A DNA stretch of 64,000 nt from Herminiimonas sp. (lineage in GTDB: Bacteria > Pseudomonadota > Gammaproteobacteria > Burkholderiales > Burkholderiaceae_D): contig JAQGMR010000072.1 in NCBI GenBank assembly GCA_028292265.1, forward strand, positions 1-64,000, given 5' to 3'. Positions within the stretch are counted from its first letter, which is position 1; every line of letters starts with the position of its first letter. Positions 34,922-43,758 of this stretch are shown here, piece after piece. The notes under the pieces are model-generated. The model did no database searches. It saw only the letters and a program-made list of their open reading frames with translations, and had not been told where the DNA came from. A program made the position numbers and the translations under genes.

Positions 34922-35993
34922 CGCCGGCCTCGACAGTCGATGGCGCGCTGGATGCGGCTGCCGGCTTGCGGCGCAAACGGCGGCCGAGGCCGATCAGCCC
35001 CTCCGGCAGCAGCGCCACGAAAAAGATCATGGTCATGCCAAGCGTCAGTTGCCAGTTCTCCGCGAAGCGTCCGAAGATGGCTTCCGAGGCATAGAACTCC
35101 TTGAGCAATACGAAGGCGACCGCGCCAATCACTGCGCCGCGCAAGCTGCCAAGGCCGCCGAGAATAATCATCAGTAGCACCCCGCCGGACTCGTGCCAGG
35201 ACAGCAGTTCCGGATTCACCGTGCCATTCTTGGCTGCGACCAGGAAGCCAGCCACGCCCGCCAGCATGGCAGCGATCACGAACGCGGCCAGCTTGTAGAA
35301 ATAGGTGGAGTAACCCGCTGCCCGCATGCGTTGCTCGTTGACGCGAATGCCGGCCAGCGCATGGCCGAAGCGCGAGCGCAGCAACAGCGCAAGGAAGGCA
35401 TAGGTCAGGACCAGTGCCGACAGGGCGAAGTAGTAGACATGGCGCGGTTGCTCCAGGTCGATCAGCTTGAAGTCGCCAATGGCCAGCAGCGGCCGGTTGT
35501 TCAGGTAGACGCCGTCGCTGCCACCGCCGAGCGGGGTGTCATGAAAAACAAAGAAGGCCATCTGTGCAAAGGCCAAGGTAACCATGATGAAGTAGACGCC
35601 ACGCGTACGCAGGCTGAGCGCGCCGACCACGAGCGCATAGAGCCCAGCGCCAAGCATTGCCGCCGGCAACAGCCAGGCGATTGAGGCAGGGGAGCCATCG
35701 GGTGAGATGCGCACCGTCACATAAGCCGCGACGCCGAAGAAGGCCGCATGTCCCAGGCTGACGAGGCCAGTCGTGCCGACCAGCACTTCCAGGCTTAGCG
35801 CGAAGATGGCGTAGATGACGATCCGCAGTACCAGGTCTTGCAGGTAATTGCCAAGGAACAGTGGCAGCAGCGCCAGGGCAATCGCGAGGGCGACTGGTAC
35901 CGCCGTGCCGCCGATCAGCGAGGCTCGCCGGGGGCCGAGCGAAACTTGCGCAAGCGGGGCCACAGACGTTGGAGGATTAAGGGGCGTCGACAT
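34914..35993 (-). CDS. livM: Liv-type ABC permease LivM (system 2)
   Basis: 359 aa from the ATG at 35993; the frame also opens at a TTG at 36002. Many membrane helices, with LSLEVLVGTTGLVSLGHAAFFG and GGLGSLRGAVIGA typical of LivM. Ends overlapping livG by eight bases. Confidence 0.93.
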   Translation of the reverse strand: MSTPLNPPTSVAPLAQVSLGPRRASLIGGTAVPVALAIALALLPLFLGNYLQDLVLRIVIYAIFALSLEVLVGTTGLVSLGHAAFFGVAAYVTVRISPDGSPASIAWLLPAAMLGAGLYALVVGALSLRTRGVYFIMVTLAFAQMAFFVFHDTPLGGGSDGVYLNNRPLLAIGDFKLIDLEQPRHVYYFALSALVLTYAFLALLLRSRFGHALAGIRVNEQRMRAAGYSTYFYKLAAFVIAAMLAGVAGFLVAAKNGTVNPELLSWHESGGVLLMIILGGLGSLRGAVIGAVAFVLLKEFYASEAIFGRFAENWQLTLGMTMIFFVALLPEGLIGLGRRLRRKPAAASSAPSTVEAGDA

Positions 35994-35998
35994 CAGCT

Positions 35999-36871
35999 TC
36001 AATAGCCCTTGCTCTTCAAGCCTTCGGGCCGCCAGATAAGGATGAGCGCCATCAGCACGTAGATGCCGACGCCGCTGTACTGCGCAAAAAAGACCTTGCC
36101 GAATGTGTCGACGAAGCCGACTAGCAGCGATGCCAAAAGCGCCCCAGAAATCGAGCCCACGCCGCCGATCACCACGACCACGAAGCAGATGATCAAAACC
36201 TGTCCGCCCATGCCCGGGTAAACCGAGGAGGAGGGCGCGGCAATCATGCCGGCCAACGCGGCCAACGCAACGCCGGCGGCAAACACGATGCGGTACAAGA
36301 GGCGGATATTGATGCCGAGGCCGCGCACCATGTCGCGGTTGGAAGCGCCGGCCCGGATCATCATGCCGAGCCGTGTGCGATTCACCACGAAGTAAAGCGC
36401 GACCGCTACTACGAGGCAGGCCGCGGAAGAGAACAGGTTGTAGACGGGATAAGTCATGAGGTCACCCAGCGCAAATCCGCCGGAGAGCCACGGCGGCAGC
36501 TTCACGCCATGCACTTCATTGCCCATCAGAAGGCTGCGGCATTCCTCGAAAACCAGTATCAGCGAGTAGGTCATGAGCACCTGCTGCAAGTGGTCACGCT
36601 GATACAGGAAGCTGAAGAAAATCCATTCGAGCACAAAGCCGAACAGCGCGGCAAGCATGACACCGACTATCAACTGCAAAATGAACTGGTCGCCAAACAG
36701 CGGCGACAGCGCAAAAGCCATGTAGGCGCCGATCATGTAGAAGCTGCCATGGGCGAGGTTGATCACGCCCATGATGCCGAAGATCAGCGTCAGGCCACTG
36801 GCAACCAGGAACAGGAGCAGGCCGTATTGAACGGCGTTGAGGCACTGCACGAGGAAGGTTGCCAAATCCAT
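35999..36871 (-). CDS. livH: Liv-type ABC permease LivH (system 2)
   Basis: 290 aa from the ATG at 36871 (a GTG lies seven codons upstream). LivH core: SGLTLIFGIMGVINLAHGSF and GGVGSISGALLASLLVG. Normal length, unlike the long LivH of system 1. Confidence 0.93.
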   Translation of the reverse strand: MDLATFLVQCLNAVQYGLLLFLVASGLTLIFGIMGVINLAHGSFYMIGAYMAFALSPLFGDQFILQLIVGVMLAALFGFVLEWIFFSFLYQRDHLQQVLMTYSLILVFEECRSLLMGNEVHGVKLPPWLSGGFALGDLMTYPVYNLFSSAACLVVAVALYFVVNRTRLGMMIRAGASNRDMVRGLGINIRLLYRIVFAAGVALAALAGMIAAPSSSVYPGMGGQVLIICFVVVVIGGVGSISGALLASLLVGFVDTFGKVFFAQYSGVGIYVLMALILIWRPEGLKSKGY

Positions 36872-36932
36872 TGCGAATCCACAGACCGGCACAGCGCGGC
36901 ACAGCGCGAACCAGTCAAAAGCGAGAAGCTTC

Positions 36933-36964
36933 CCGGGCCAACGGCGACATTGCCGCCGGCCCGG
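36933..36964 (-). terminator. Stem-loop between livK and livH (system 2)
   Basis: CCGGGCC (36933-36939) and GGCCCGG (36958-36964) with an inner GGCG/CGCC stem. No T-run. It is in the same place as the terminator of system 1 and may lower expression of the downstream membrane genes or protect the livK message. Confidence 0.45.
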
Positions 36965-37003
36965 TAAAGGTCAAAACTAAGTCAAAACAAAGCCAGAACC
37001 ACC

Positions 37004-38200
37004 TTACATCTTGCAGCCCTTGCCCGGATCAGCCAGCGTCTTGATGGCCACGCCGCGGACTTCGTTCAGGTTGCCCTTCACCTCACGCAGGTACTGATCC
37101 TGGATCGGATTGTGGCCAGCGGAGAGCTTGAACTTGCCGCGCGGGCTGTCGATCTGCGCCGCTTCAATCCCGGCCACGACCTTGTCCTGGTTCTTGATGT
37201 CGCCGCCGGCCGCCTTCAAACCTGCCGAAAGCATTTGCGCCGCATCGTATCCCTGCACGGCATACACGTCCGCATTCTGCTTGTATGACTTGGCGAAGGC
37301 GAGACGAAAGGCATTGTCGCGTGGGGTGTTGAGGTTGTCGGCGTAGTGCAGGGTGGTCAACATGCCCTGTGCCGATGCGCCCTGCGCTTCGAGCGTACCG
37401 TCGGTCAGGAAGCCGGGGCCAACCAGAGGGATGGTCTTGTTCAGGCCGGCCGCCGCATAGTCCTTGACGAACTTGACTGCGCCGCCGCCAGCGAAGAAGG
37501 AATACACCACGTCCGGTTTTTGCGACGCGATCTGCGTCAGCAGCGCCTGGAATTCAACGTTCGGGAAGGGCAGGGTAAGTGCCTGCACCACCTTGCCGCC
37601 GCTCGACTCAAAGCCTTCCTGGAATCCTTTGGTGGATTCCGTGCCGGCCGCGTAATTCCAGGTTAGCGTAATGGCCTTCTTGTGGCCCTTCTGTGCGGCG
37701 ACCTTGCCCATTGCATAGCCAGGCTGCCAGTTCGAAAACGAGCTTCGGAAAATGTTTTTGGCGCAAAGCGGACCGGTAATGGCGTCGGCGCCGGCATTCG
37801 GAATAATCAACAGCGTATGCGATTCCTTAGCGGCCTTGGCCATTGCCAGCGCCACGCCGGAATGCACCGTGCCGATCAGGACATCAACCTGATCGCGCTT
37901 GATCAGCTTGTTGACGTTGTCGGTCGCCTTGGCGGGTTCCGATTCATCGTCCACCTTGAAGTACTGGATCTCGCGGCCGCCAAGCTTGCCACCCTGTTCC
38001 GCGACATACAGCTTGAAACCGTTTTCGATCATGGTGCCGAGGTTGGCATAGGTGCCGGTGGCCGGCAACATTAGTCCAACCTTGATCGGCCCGCTTTGCG
38101 CGTGCGCCGCGCCAGCCAGCAGCATGGCCGCGGTGGTAACGGTGCCAATCGCGCCGATCATGCCCATGCTCGTTCGCAAGGTCTTTTTACTTGTCTTCAT
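37004..38200 (-). CDS. livK: Liv-type periplasmic substrate-binding protein (system 2)
   Basis: 398 aa from the ATG at 38200, which has AGGAGA six bases upstream; the longer frame to 38233 would overlap the hydrolase. Signal peptide with cleavage near AGAAHA-QSGP. Type I periplasmic binding fold (LMLPATGTYANLG). Located between an alpha/beta hydrolase and the permeases, in a benzoate-activation transcript, so benzoate is the likely ligand. Confidence 0.92.
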   Translation of the reverse strand: MKTSKKTLRTSMGMIGAIGTVTTAAMLLAGAAHAQSGPIKVGLMLPATGTYANLGTMIENGFKLYVAEQGGKLGGREIQYFKVDDESEPAKATDNVNKLIKRDQVDVLIGTVHSGVALAMAKAAKESHTLLIIPNAGADAITGPLCAKNIFRSSFSNWQPGYAMGKVAAQKGHKKAITLTWNYAAGTESTKGFQEGFESSGGKVVQALTLPFPNVEFQALLTQIASQKPDVVYSFFAGGGAVKFVKDYAAAGLNKTIPLVGPGFLTDGTLEAQGASAQGMLTTLHYADNLNTPRDNAFRLAFAKSYKQNADVYAVQGYDAAQMLSAGLKAAGGDIKNQDKVVAGIEAAQIDSPRGKFKLSAGHNPIQDQYLREVKGNLNEVRGVAIKTLADPGKGCKM

Positions 38201-38229
38201 GCCGTCTCCTGGTTTGCTTTGTGTCGGCT

Positions 38230-39087
38230 TCACGCCGGGTGGATGATGAAACTGCCTGCTTCCTTAATGACACTTTCCGCCTGGTCGCGCTGCGGCGAAT
38301 GGCCGCAGTCCGCCAAAACCAGAGCGCGCGCGTGTGGCACTGCGCGCTGAATCCGGTGAATCTGTTCCATCGTTCCGTACTCGTCGCTTTTGCCCTGTAC
38401 AACCAAAACCGGACAGGTGATGGCGGTAATGTCCGCTTCGATATTCCAGGCGCGGAATCCGGGTGCGAGCCAAGCCTCGTTCCAGCCCCAGAATGCTGAA
38501 TCCGGATCGGCATGATACCGCGCCATGCGCGACTTGAGGCCGCCCTCGACGGCAACGTCCACCGCGACGGAAGCGAGATAAAGCTCACGCACCGCCTCTA
38601 TGCTGCGCACCGAAATCTCTTCAGTGAACACGTGCGGCGCAAGCGCGACCACACCGCTGATCTCTGCTGCGCCCTTGCCCGCAAGCGCCGCATACAGTAG
38701 CGCAATTGACGCGCCGTCGCTATGCCCAAAAAGCCACGGACGCGTAACGCCAACGGCGCGCAACAACGCAGGCAGCACTTCATTGGCCTGGCGATGCATG
38801 AAGTCCTGGTTCCACTGTTCGCCAGGCGCGCGTGGCGTCGAATTGCCGTAACCCGGCCGCGAATACACCAGCCCGCGAAATCCATTGGCCCGGCAGAAGC
38901 GCTCGGGGAAATCGCGCCACTGCCCGACTGATCCCAAGCCTTCGTGCAGGAAGACCACCACGGGATGCGGCGAGGACTGCACGCCGACCCACTGGGTTTC
39001 AACCTGCACCATGCGGCCGTTCCAGTCGAGATCGACCAGTCCAGAAATACCCGTCGCTGATGCCGTTCCGGAAGCGCTCGAACCCAT
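38230..39087 (-). CDS. Alpha/beta hydrolase of the benzoate cluster
   Basis: 285 aa. Alpha/beta hydrolase fold: oxyanion region FLHEGLGSVGQW, nucleophile GHSDGAS, and the late CGHSP histidine. It starts six bases after the bclA stop, with GGAGG inside the end of bclA. Hydrolases of this kind often sit in box clusters, perhaps acting on a ring-opened or misactivated CoA ester; exact substrate unknown. Confidence 0.85.
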   Translation of the reverse strand: MGSSASGTASATGISGLVDLDWNGRMVQVETQWVGVQSSPHPVVVFLHEGLGSVGQWRDFPERFCRANGFRGLVYSRPGYGNSTPRAPGEQWNQDFMHRQANEVLPALLRAVGVTRPWLFGHSDGASIALLYAALAGKGAAEISGVVALAPHVFTEEISVRSIEAVRELYLASVAVDVAVEGGLKSRMARYHADPDSAFWGWNEAWLAPGFRAWNIEADITAITCPVLVVQGKSDEYGTMEQIHRIQRAVPHARALVLADCGHSPQRDQAESVIKEAGSFIIHPA

Positions 39088-39093
39088 GTTCGT

Positions 39094-40752
39094 TCAGTCC
39101 TCCAGCGCGCGCAGCTTGAAGCGCTGGATCTTGCCGGTAGCAGTCTTGGGCAAGTCAGTGACGAAGTTGATTTCGCGCGGGTACTTGTGGGGAGCAAGCC
39201 GGGTCTTGACGAAGGCCTTGAGCGCGGCCGCCATCTCGCTTTCATTGCCGCCACCCTGGCGCAGCACCACGTATGCCATGGTTCTCGTCAGGCCCTGCTG
39301 ATCGGCTTTGCCGACCACGGCACATTCCAGCACGCCCGGGTGCGCCATCAGTGCCGACTCGACTTCAATCGGCGAAACGTATTGGCCACTGACCTTCAGC
39401 ATGTCGTCGCTGCGGCCTGCATAGGTGTAATAACCCTGCTCGTCCACCACATACTTGTCGCCGCTTTTCACCCAGTCGCCCTGGAACGTGACGCGTGATT
39501 TGTCGCGGTTGGTCCAGTACATCAACGCCGCGCTCGGGCCGCGAATGAACAGGTCGCCCACTTCGCCAGGAGCGGCCTTGCTGCCGTCTTCATGCCGCAA
39601 TTCGAGTTCGTAACCAGGTACGGGCTTGCCGGTCGTGCCGTAGCGCACGTCACCGGGACTATTCGACAGGAAGATATGCAGCATCTCGGTCGAGCCGATG
39701 CCATCCAGGATGTCGGCGCCAAAATGCGCGCTGAATTTTTCGCCCACCTCACGTGGCAGCGCTTCGCCGGCCGAGGTGCAAACGCGCAGGGCGGTCGCTT
39801 CGCGCGGCGGTAGCGCGTCTGATGCCAGCATGGCCACATAGAGCGTTGGCACGCCATAGAACACGGTGGGCTTGTACTGGGTAAGACGCTGGAATACCGC
39901 CGCCGGCGTTGGCCGCTCCGCCATCAAGATAGTTGTGGCGCCAACCGAAAGGGGAAAGGTGAGGCCGTTGCCAAGCCCATAGGCGAAGAACAGCTTGGCG
40001 GCAGAGAACACGATGTCGTCTTCACGCAGGCCAAGCACCGGCTTGGCATAAAGCTCCGAAGTCCAGTACAGGTTGGCATGGGTATGCACGGTGCCTTTTG
40101 GGCGACCGGTCGAGCCGGAGGAATAAAGCCAGAACGCAATGTCGTCGGCATGGGTGTCAGCAGCGTCGGACAGGGTATTCGACGTTTGCGCCGTCGAAGA
40201 AGCTGACGAGGCCGGTGAAGCGGTTGGGCCGGCTTGCGGCGCGCTTTCAAGCAAACGCTGGAAGGGCAGCGCGCCGTCAACGTTCGATGGCGGACTGCCG
40301 GACACAATCAGACGCACGTTGCTGGCGAGCTTACCGCCCTCTGTGGAAATCGTCGCAGCAAGTTCCTGCAGCGCTTGATTCATCGTGTCTAGCAGCGCGC
40401 CTGAAACGATCGCAAAGCGCGCGCCGCTATGCCGCAGCATGTAGGCGTAGTCAGAAGCGGGGAGGAGAGTATTGACCGGCACCGGCACGATGCCGGCGTA
40501 GATTGCCCCGAGCAGGGCGACCGGCATGTCGACGGTGTCCTGCATTACCAGCAGGATGCGTTCCTCCGGTCGGATACCAAGCTGTAACAGGCCGGCGGCG
40601 AAGCGCCTTACGCGGCGCTCAAGCTCTCCGTAAGTGATGCTTTCCCGGTCGTCGATGTAGGCGACTTTTTCCGATCTGTGCCGGTTGATCTCAAGGAGGT
40701 GTCGAGCAACATTGAAGCGCTCGGGCGGGGGAGTGCGGTCTTGCGGGGCCAT
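39094..40752 (-). CDS. bclA: Benzoate-CoA ligase
   Basis: 552 aa from the ATG at 40752 (AAGGAGA six bases upstream). Adenylation motifs YSSGSTGRPKGTVHTH, GIGSTEMLHIFLSN (the aryl-CoA ligase form), and C-terminal PKTATGKIQR with the catalytic lysine. Benzoate + ATP + CoA to benzoyl-CoA, first step of the box route. A Ser/Ala/Thr-rich stretch (about 169-198) just before the AMP loop looks like an insertion. Confidence 0.93.
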   Translation of the reverse strand: MAPQDRTPPPERFNVARHLLEINRHRSEKVAYIDDRESITYGELERRVRRFAAGLLQLGIRPEERILLVMQDTVDMPVALLGAIYAGIVPVPVNTLLPASDYAYMLRHSGARFAIVSGALLDTMNQALQELAATISTEGGKLASNVRLIVSGSPPSNVDGALPFQRLLESAPQAGPTASPASSASSTAQTSNTLSDAADTHADDIAFWLYSSGSTGRPKGTVHTHANLYWTSELYAKPVLGLREDDIVFSAAKLFFAYGLGNGLTFPLSVGATTILMAERPTPAAVFQRLTQYKPTVFYGVPTLYVAMLASDALPPREATALRVCTSAGEALPREVGEKFSAHFGADILDGIGSTEMLHIFLSNSPGDVRYGTTGKPVPGYELELRHEDGSKAAPGEVGDLFIRGPSAALMYWTNRDKSRVTFQGDWVKSGDKYVVDEQGYYTYAGRSDDMLKVSGQYVSPIEVESALMAHPGVLECAVVGKADQQGLTRTMAYVVLRQGGGNESEMAAALKAFVKTRLAPHKYPREINFVTDLPKTATGKIQRFKLRALED

Positions 40753-40990
40753 GCTGTCTCCTTGCGCACTTGAGCTGTGATGCGGCAATGCGCGTGCCGA
40801 GTGGCATATTTTCGTTGTGCTGCGTCGTTCTGTGCGGCCCTATTGCGGTTCGCCTTGCGGCGTCGACTTATGTGTCGTGGCGGGCTCGAGCTTCGCCGTA
40901 CCGGATCTCGTAATGCACCGTGCACCTGCCCGGTCTTGCTGACCTTGTTTGCTGCTCGACTCTGCTCAGCTGTAGTCGCTCCAAACTGTA

Positions 40991-41027
40991 TGCACTTATA
41001 ATGCATTTGCGTCGGAGTGTATATGCA
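40991..41027. promoter_or_regulatory. bclA-boxR divergent region with TGCA elements
   Basis: TGCA occurs at 40991, 41002 and 41024; the first two frame a TATAAT (40997-41002). Two more lie at 40914 and 40921. BzdR/BoxR repressors bind repeated TGCA motifs, so these are candidate BoxR sites in the 352-base bclA-boxR gap. The rest of the gap shows nothing else. Confidence 0.5.
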
Positions 41028-41104
41028 TTATGTTGCGTCGGTCAAGTGGGTCCGGCATAATATCGAGCATTGCGCAAAGCTTGCGCCGCGCTCCGAAAGG
41101 CTCT

Positions 41105-41986
41105 ATGTCCGACTTGTCCGATTTGCCCAAGGATCCATTCCTTGTCACGCTCGGCGAACGCCTCAAAATGCTGCGCGCCCGACGTGGCCTGACCCGCAAG
41201 GCATTGGCACGAACGGCCGATGTTTCCGAGCGCCATGTTGCCAATGTCGAGTCCGGCGTCGGCAATGCCTCTATCCAGTTCCTGCGTCAACTCAGCATGG
41301 TGCTTAATTGCTCGCTGGCGGAAATGATTGGTGATGAAACCGCGTCTTCCCCCGAATGGCTGATGATTCGCGAAATCCTGCGCGGCCGCTCTGAAGCCGA
41401 ACTCGCGATGGCCCGTACGGCTCTGGGCGACGTGTTCGAGAAGCCGACCAGTGAAGCGGCGCGACGCCAGCGCATTGCGCTGATTGGACTTCGCGGCGCG
41501 GGCAAGTCTTCACTGGGGCACGCTCTGGCCGACCACTACAAGGTCCCGTTTGTTGAGCTGAATCGACAAATTGAAGCCACGGCCGGATGCAGCGTCGCCG
41601 AGATCCATGCCTTGTATGGACAAAACGCCTATCGCCGCTATGAATACCGCGCGCTGGAAGATTCGATTCGGCTTTTCCCTAATGCCGTGATTGCGACGCC
41701 GGGCGGCATCGTGTCCGAGCCTGCCACCTTCAATCTGCTGCTTTCTCATTGCTACACTGTATGGCTCAAGGCGTCGCCCGAGGAGCACATGGGCCGCGTT
41801 ATCGCGCAGGGTGACAAGCGCCCCATGGCGGGCAACCGCGAAGCGATGGACGACCTCAAGCACATCCTGGAGAGCCGCGCGGAGTACTACTCGAAGGCGG
41901 ATGCCATCTTCGATACCAGCGGGATGGCGGAGCACGACGCGCTCACGGGACTGATGAAGCAGTTGCGTGGAGCGGCGCTAGTGTAG
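41105..41986 (+). CDS. boxR: BoxR/BzdR-type benzoyl-CoA-responsive repressor
   Basis: 293 aa from the ATG at 41105 (GAAAGG upstream). Residues 14-78 form an XRE helix-turn-helix (GLTRKALARTADVSERHV); residues about 120-285 form a shikimate-kinase-like domain with P-loop GLRGAGKSSLG that in BzdR/BoxR senses benzoyl-CoA without kinase activity. Divergent from bclA. Confidence 0.93.
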   Translation: MSDLSDLPKDPFLVTLGERLKMLRARRGLTRKALARTADVSERHVANVESGVGNASIQFLRQLSMVLNCSLAEMIGDETASSPEWLMIREILRGRSEAELAMARTALGDVFEKPTSEAARRQRIALIGLRGAGKSSLGHALADHYKVPFVELNRQIEATAGCSVAEIHALYGQNAYRRYEYRALEDSIRLFPNAVIATPGGIVSEPATFNLLLSHCYTVWLKASPEEHMGRVIAQGDKRPMAGNREAMDDLKHILESRAEYYSKADAIFDTSGMAEHDALTGLMKQLRGAALV

Positions 41987-42083
41987 TGCTGTCTGCCTGA
42001 CCGTGTGCAACACCACATTAGCGCATGGAAACCTGGAGGTCTGATATACCGCCTCTCGGAGGCCTGCGTAACCGCACCCGCGG

Positions 42084-43463
42084 TTATTCTGGTAGCGGAA
42101 TCCAATCCGGGGCTGGAAACGGAAACCAATCCAGCAACGTTCCGTCGACCGCCGGTTCACCAAGCAGGGATTCTGCTCGGTCCAGAATTGGAAGTTCTGA
42201 ACCGTTCGGCAGACCCTGGATGGCCGCCCGGAGGCTCGGCAAATATCGCCACCGATGCTCTGCGTCCGTGCGCGCTTCGATTTCGTCAAGATAGTCTTTA
42301 ACGATGTCCTCAGCTTGAGTGACTGTCAAACCTGCGAATGCGTTCTTCAATACAACGAACGAAATGCTTTCAGATTCTTCATACGGGTCATCCGGCTCTT
42401 CTTCCATTACGACTGAGTCATATGCGGACACGGCGCACAATAATTTCCGGACATATGCGCCTCTCGATTCGAGAGGAACGTTCTTCGCCAATCCAAACAG
42501 CGTTTCGAGCATCCGGCCTAGTTCCCAACCTGTCGGCTCGGCCAGCAATGCCGGCACTTTCTGGACCTGGCAAATGTCGGCGGGGCTCGCTCCCGTCTGT
42601 GAGATGCAGTTTTCCACCAGCTTCGAGAGCCATTCTGGTCGTACGGAATAGATGCGCGACCCAAGCATGCGCAGCACTTCGGCACAGCGGTAAGTGCATT
42701 CGCCGCTAGAACTGGTTGCAGGGGCGAGGAATATGGCGGGAAAGCAGGTGACGAAATCCTCGTCGGAAACCTGATCAAACTGCTTCTTCCACAAATTGAC
42801 GACATGGAGTGAGCTGTGTTTTCGGACCATGATCAAGCGCATTGCCACGAGGAGGCGGGCCCGCGAAATACTTTGCGACAGCAGCGGCAACGACGCGGCG
42901 GCTATCCATTTTTTGACTGTTTCGTCAGGCAGGCAGACTGCGTTGCCGGCCTCGAATAATTTGAACTCTGCGCTTTCGATGCGGGCGTTATCCAGGGCTT
43001 CGGGCGCCACCACGGAAATACAGTGGAGCATGGTCTTTGAAGTACTCCGCATATTTAAAAGCGTATCGCCGGGTACTAGCTGGGTCAGCAGACCGAGAAT
43101 GTCGTGGGGCAGTTGCTCAACGTCGGAGAACTGGCGCTCCTGAGCAGGCAACGAGCGCAAGACAAGCCCCGGTCCTGACGGCAATTCGACAATGGGTTCT
43201 TCGCTCATGTGCAGGTCTAAGCCCGGGGACATCGTCGACAAAGCGGCGGTTTCATCGGTGCCGGCAGGCCGCGATACCGTTTGCAACGTGGGAGCCGCAA
43301 GGTTCGCTGAGCCGGTAGCGGGCGTAATACCGGCATTGGCCGCATTGGCCGCGTGGATTCCTGTGGTTGCCGATCCGCTACCTGCGGACAGGGATGTAGC
43401 CGATGCTGGCGTCGTCGTACGGTTGGATAATTGGCCGTTGAACTCGCCATGTGAGCGTTTCAT
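42084..43463 (-). CDS. F-box-like protein inserted in the box locus
   Basis: 459 aa from the ATG at 43463 (GAGGA four bases upstream; the longer frame to 43583 is not needed). Residues 1-90 are Ser/Thr/Ala/Gly-rich and likely disordered. Residues 118-148 (LPHDILGLLTQLVPGDTLLN then MRSTSKTMLHC) follow the F-box pattern, which recruits SKP1 and the ubiquitin machinery in eukaryotes. The rest is helical, with an acidic segment (EEEPDDPYEESES) and a Trp/Pro-rich end (DWFPFPAPDWIPLPE). No signal peptide. It lies between boxR and boxC, facing boxR, and breaks an otherwise standard locus. Could be a host-directed effector; F-box call is by eye. Confidence 0.6.
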   Translation of the reverse strand: MKRSHGEFNGQLSNRTTTPASATSLSAGSGSATTGIHAANAANAGITPATGSANLAAPTLQTVSRPAGTDETAALSTMSPGLDLHMSEEPIVELPSGPGLVLRSLPAQERQFSDVEQLPHDILGLLTQLVPGDTLLNMRSTSKTMLHCISVVAPEALDNARIESAEFKLFEAGNAVCLPDETVKKWIAAASLPLLSQSISRARLLVAMRLIMVRKHSSLHVVNLWKKQFDQVSDEDFVTCFPAIFLAPATSSSGECTYRCAEVLRMLGSRIYSVRPEWLSKLVENCISQTGASPADICQVQKVPALLAEPTGWELGRMLETLFGLAKNVPLESRGAYVRKLLCAVSAYDSVVMEEEPDDPYEESESISFVVLKNAFAGLTVTQAEDIVKDYLDEIEARTDAEHRWRYLPSLRAAIQGLPNGSELPILDRAESLLGEPAVDGTLLDWFPFPAPDWIPLPE

Positions 43464-43659
43464 GCATTCCTCGTAAGGCTGGTTTTGGTGATGTTGAGTG
43501 ACAAAACCGGACACGTAGTTCAGTTTCTTGAATGTTATGCGGCCATAACCCCATGAGGACGGGGCGGATGAGCTATCCCACATGAAATAGTCAAAGGCCG
43601 AAATACTCGAAGGCAGCCTCGCAGGGCATTCCAGTCAAATCGGATCGCCCATCGTAAAA

Positions 43660-43701
43660 TGCAGTTAAGTGCTTGACTATGGCGATAACGTGCAATATAG
43701 T
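43660..43701 (+). promoter_or_regulatory. boxC promoter with TGCA operator elements
   Basis: TTGACT (43673-43678), 17 bases, TATAGT (43696-43701): a near-consensus sigma-70 promoter 58 bases before the boxC ATG. TGCA at 43660 and, within the spacer, at 43691 suggest BoxR control. Confidence 0.7.
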
Positions 43702-43758
43702 GCCTATTCGCTGATCCACGACGCACTCCGACGCCGCACACCATTTCCCGGACAAGCC

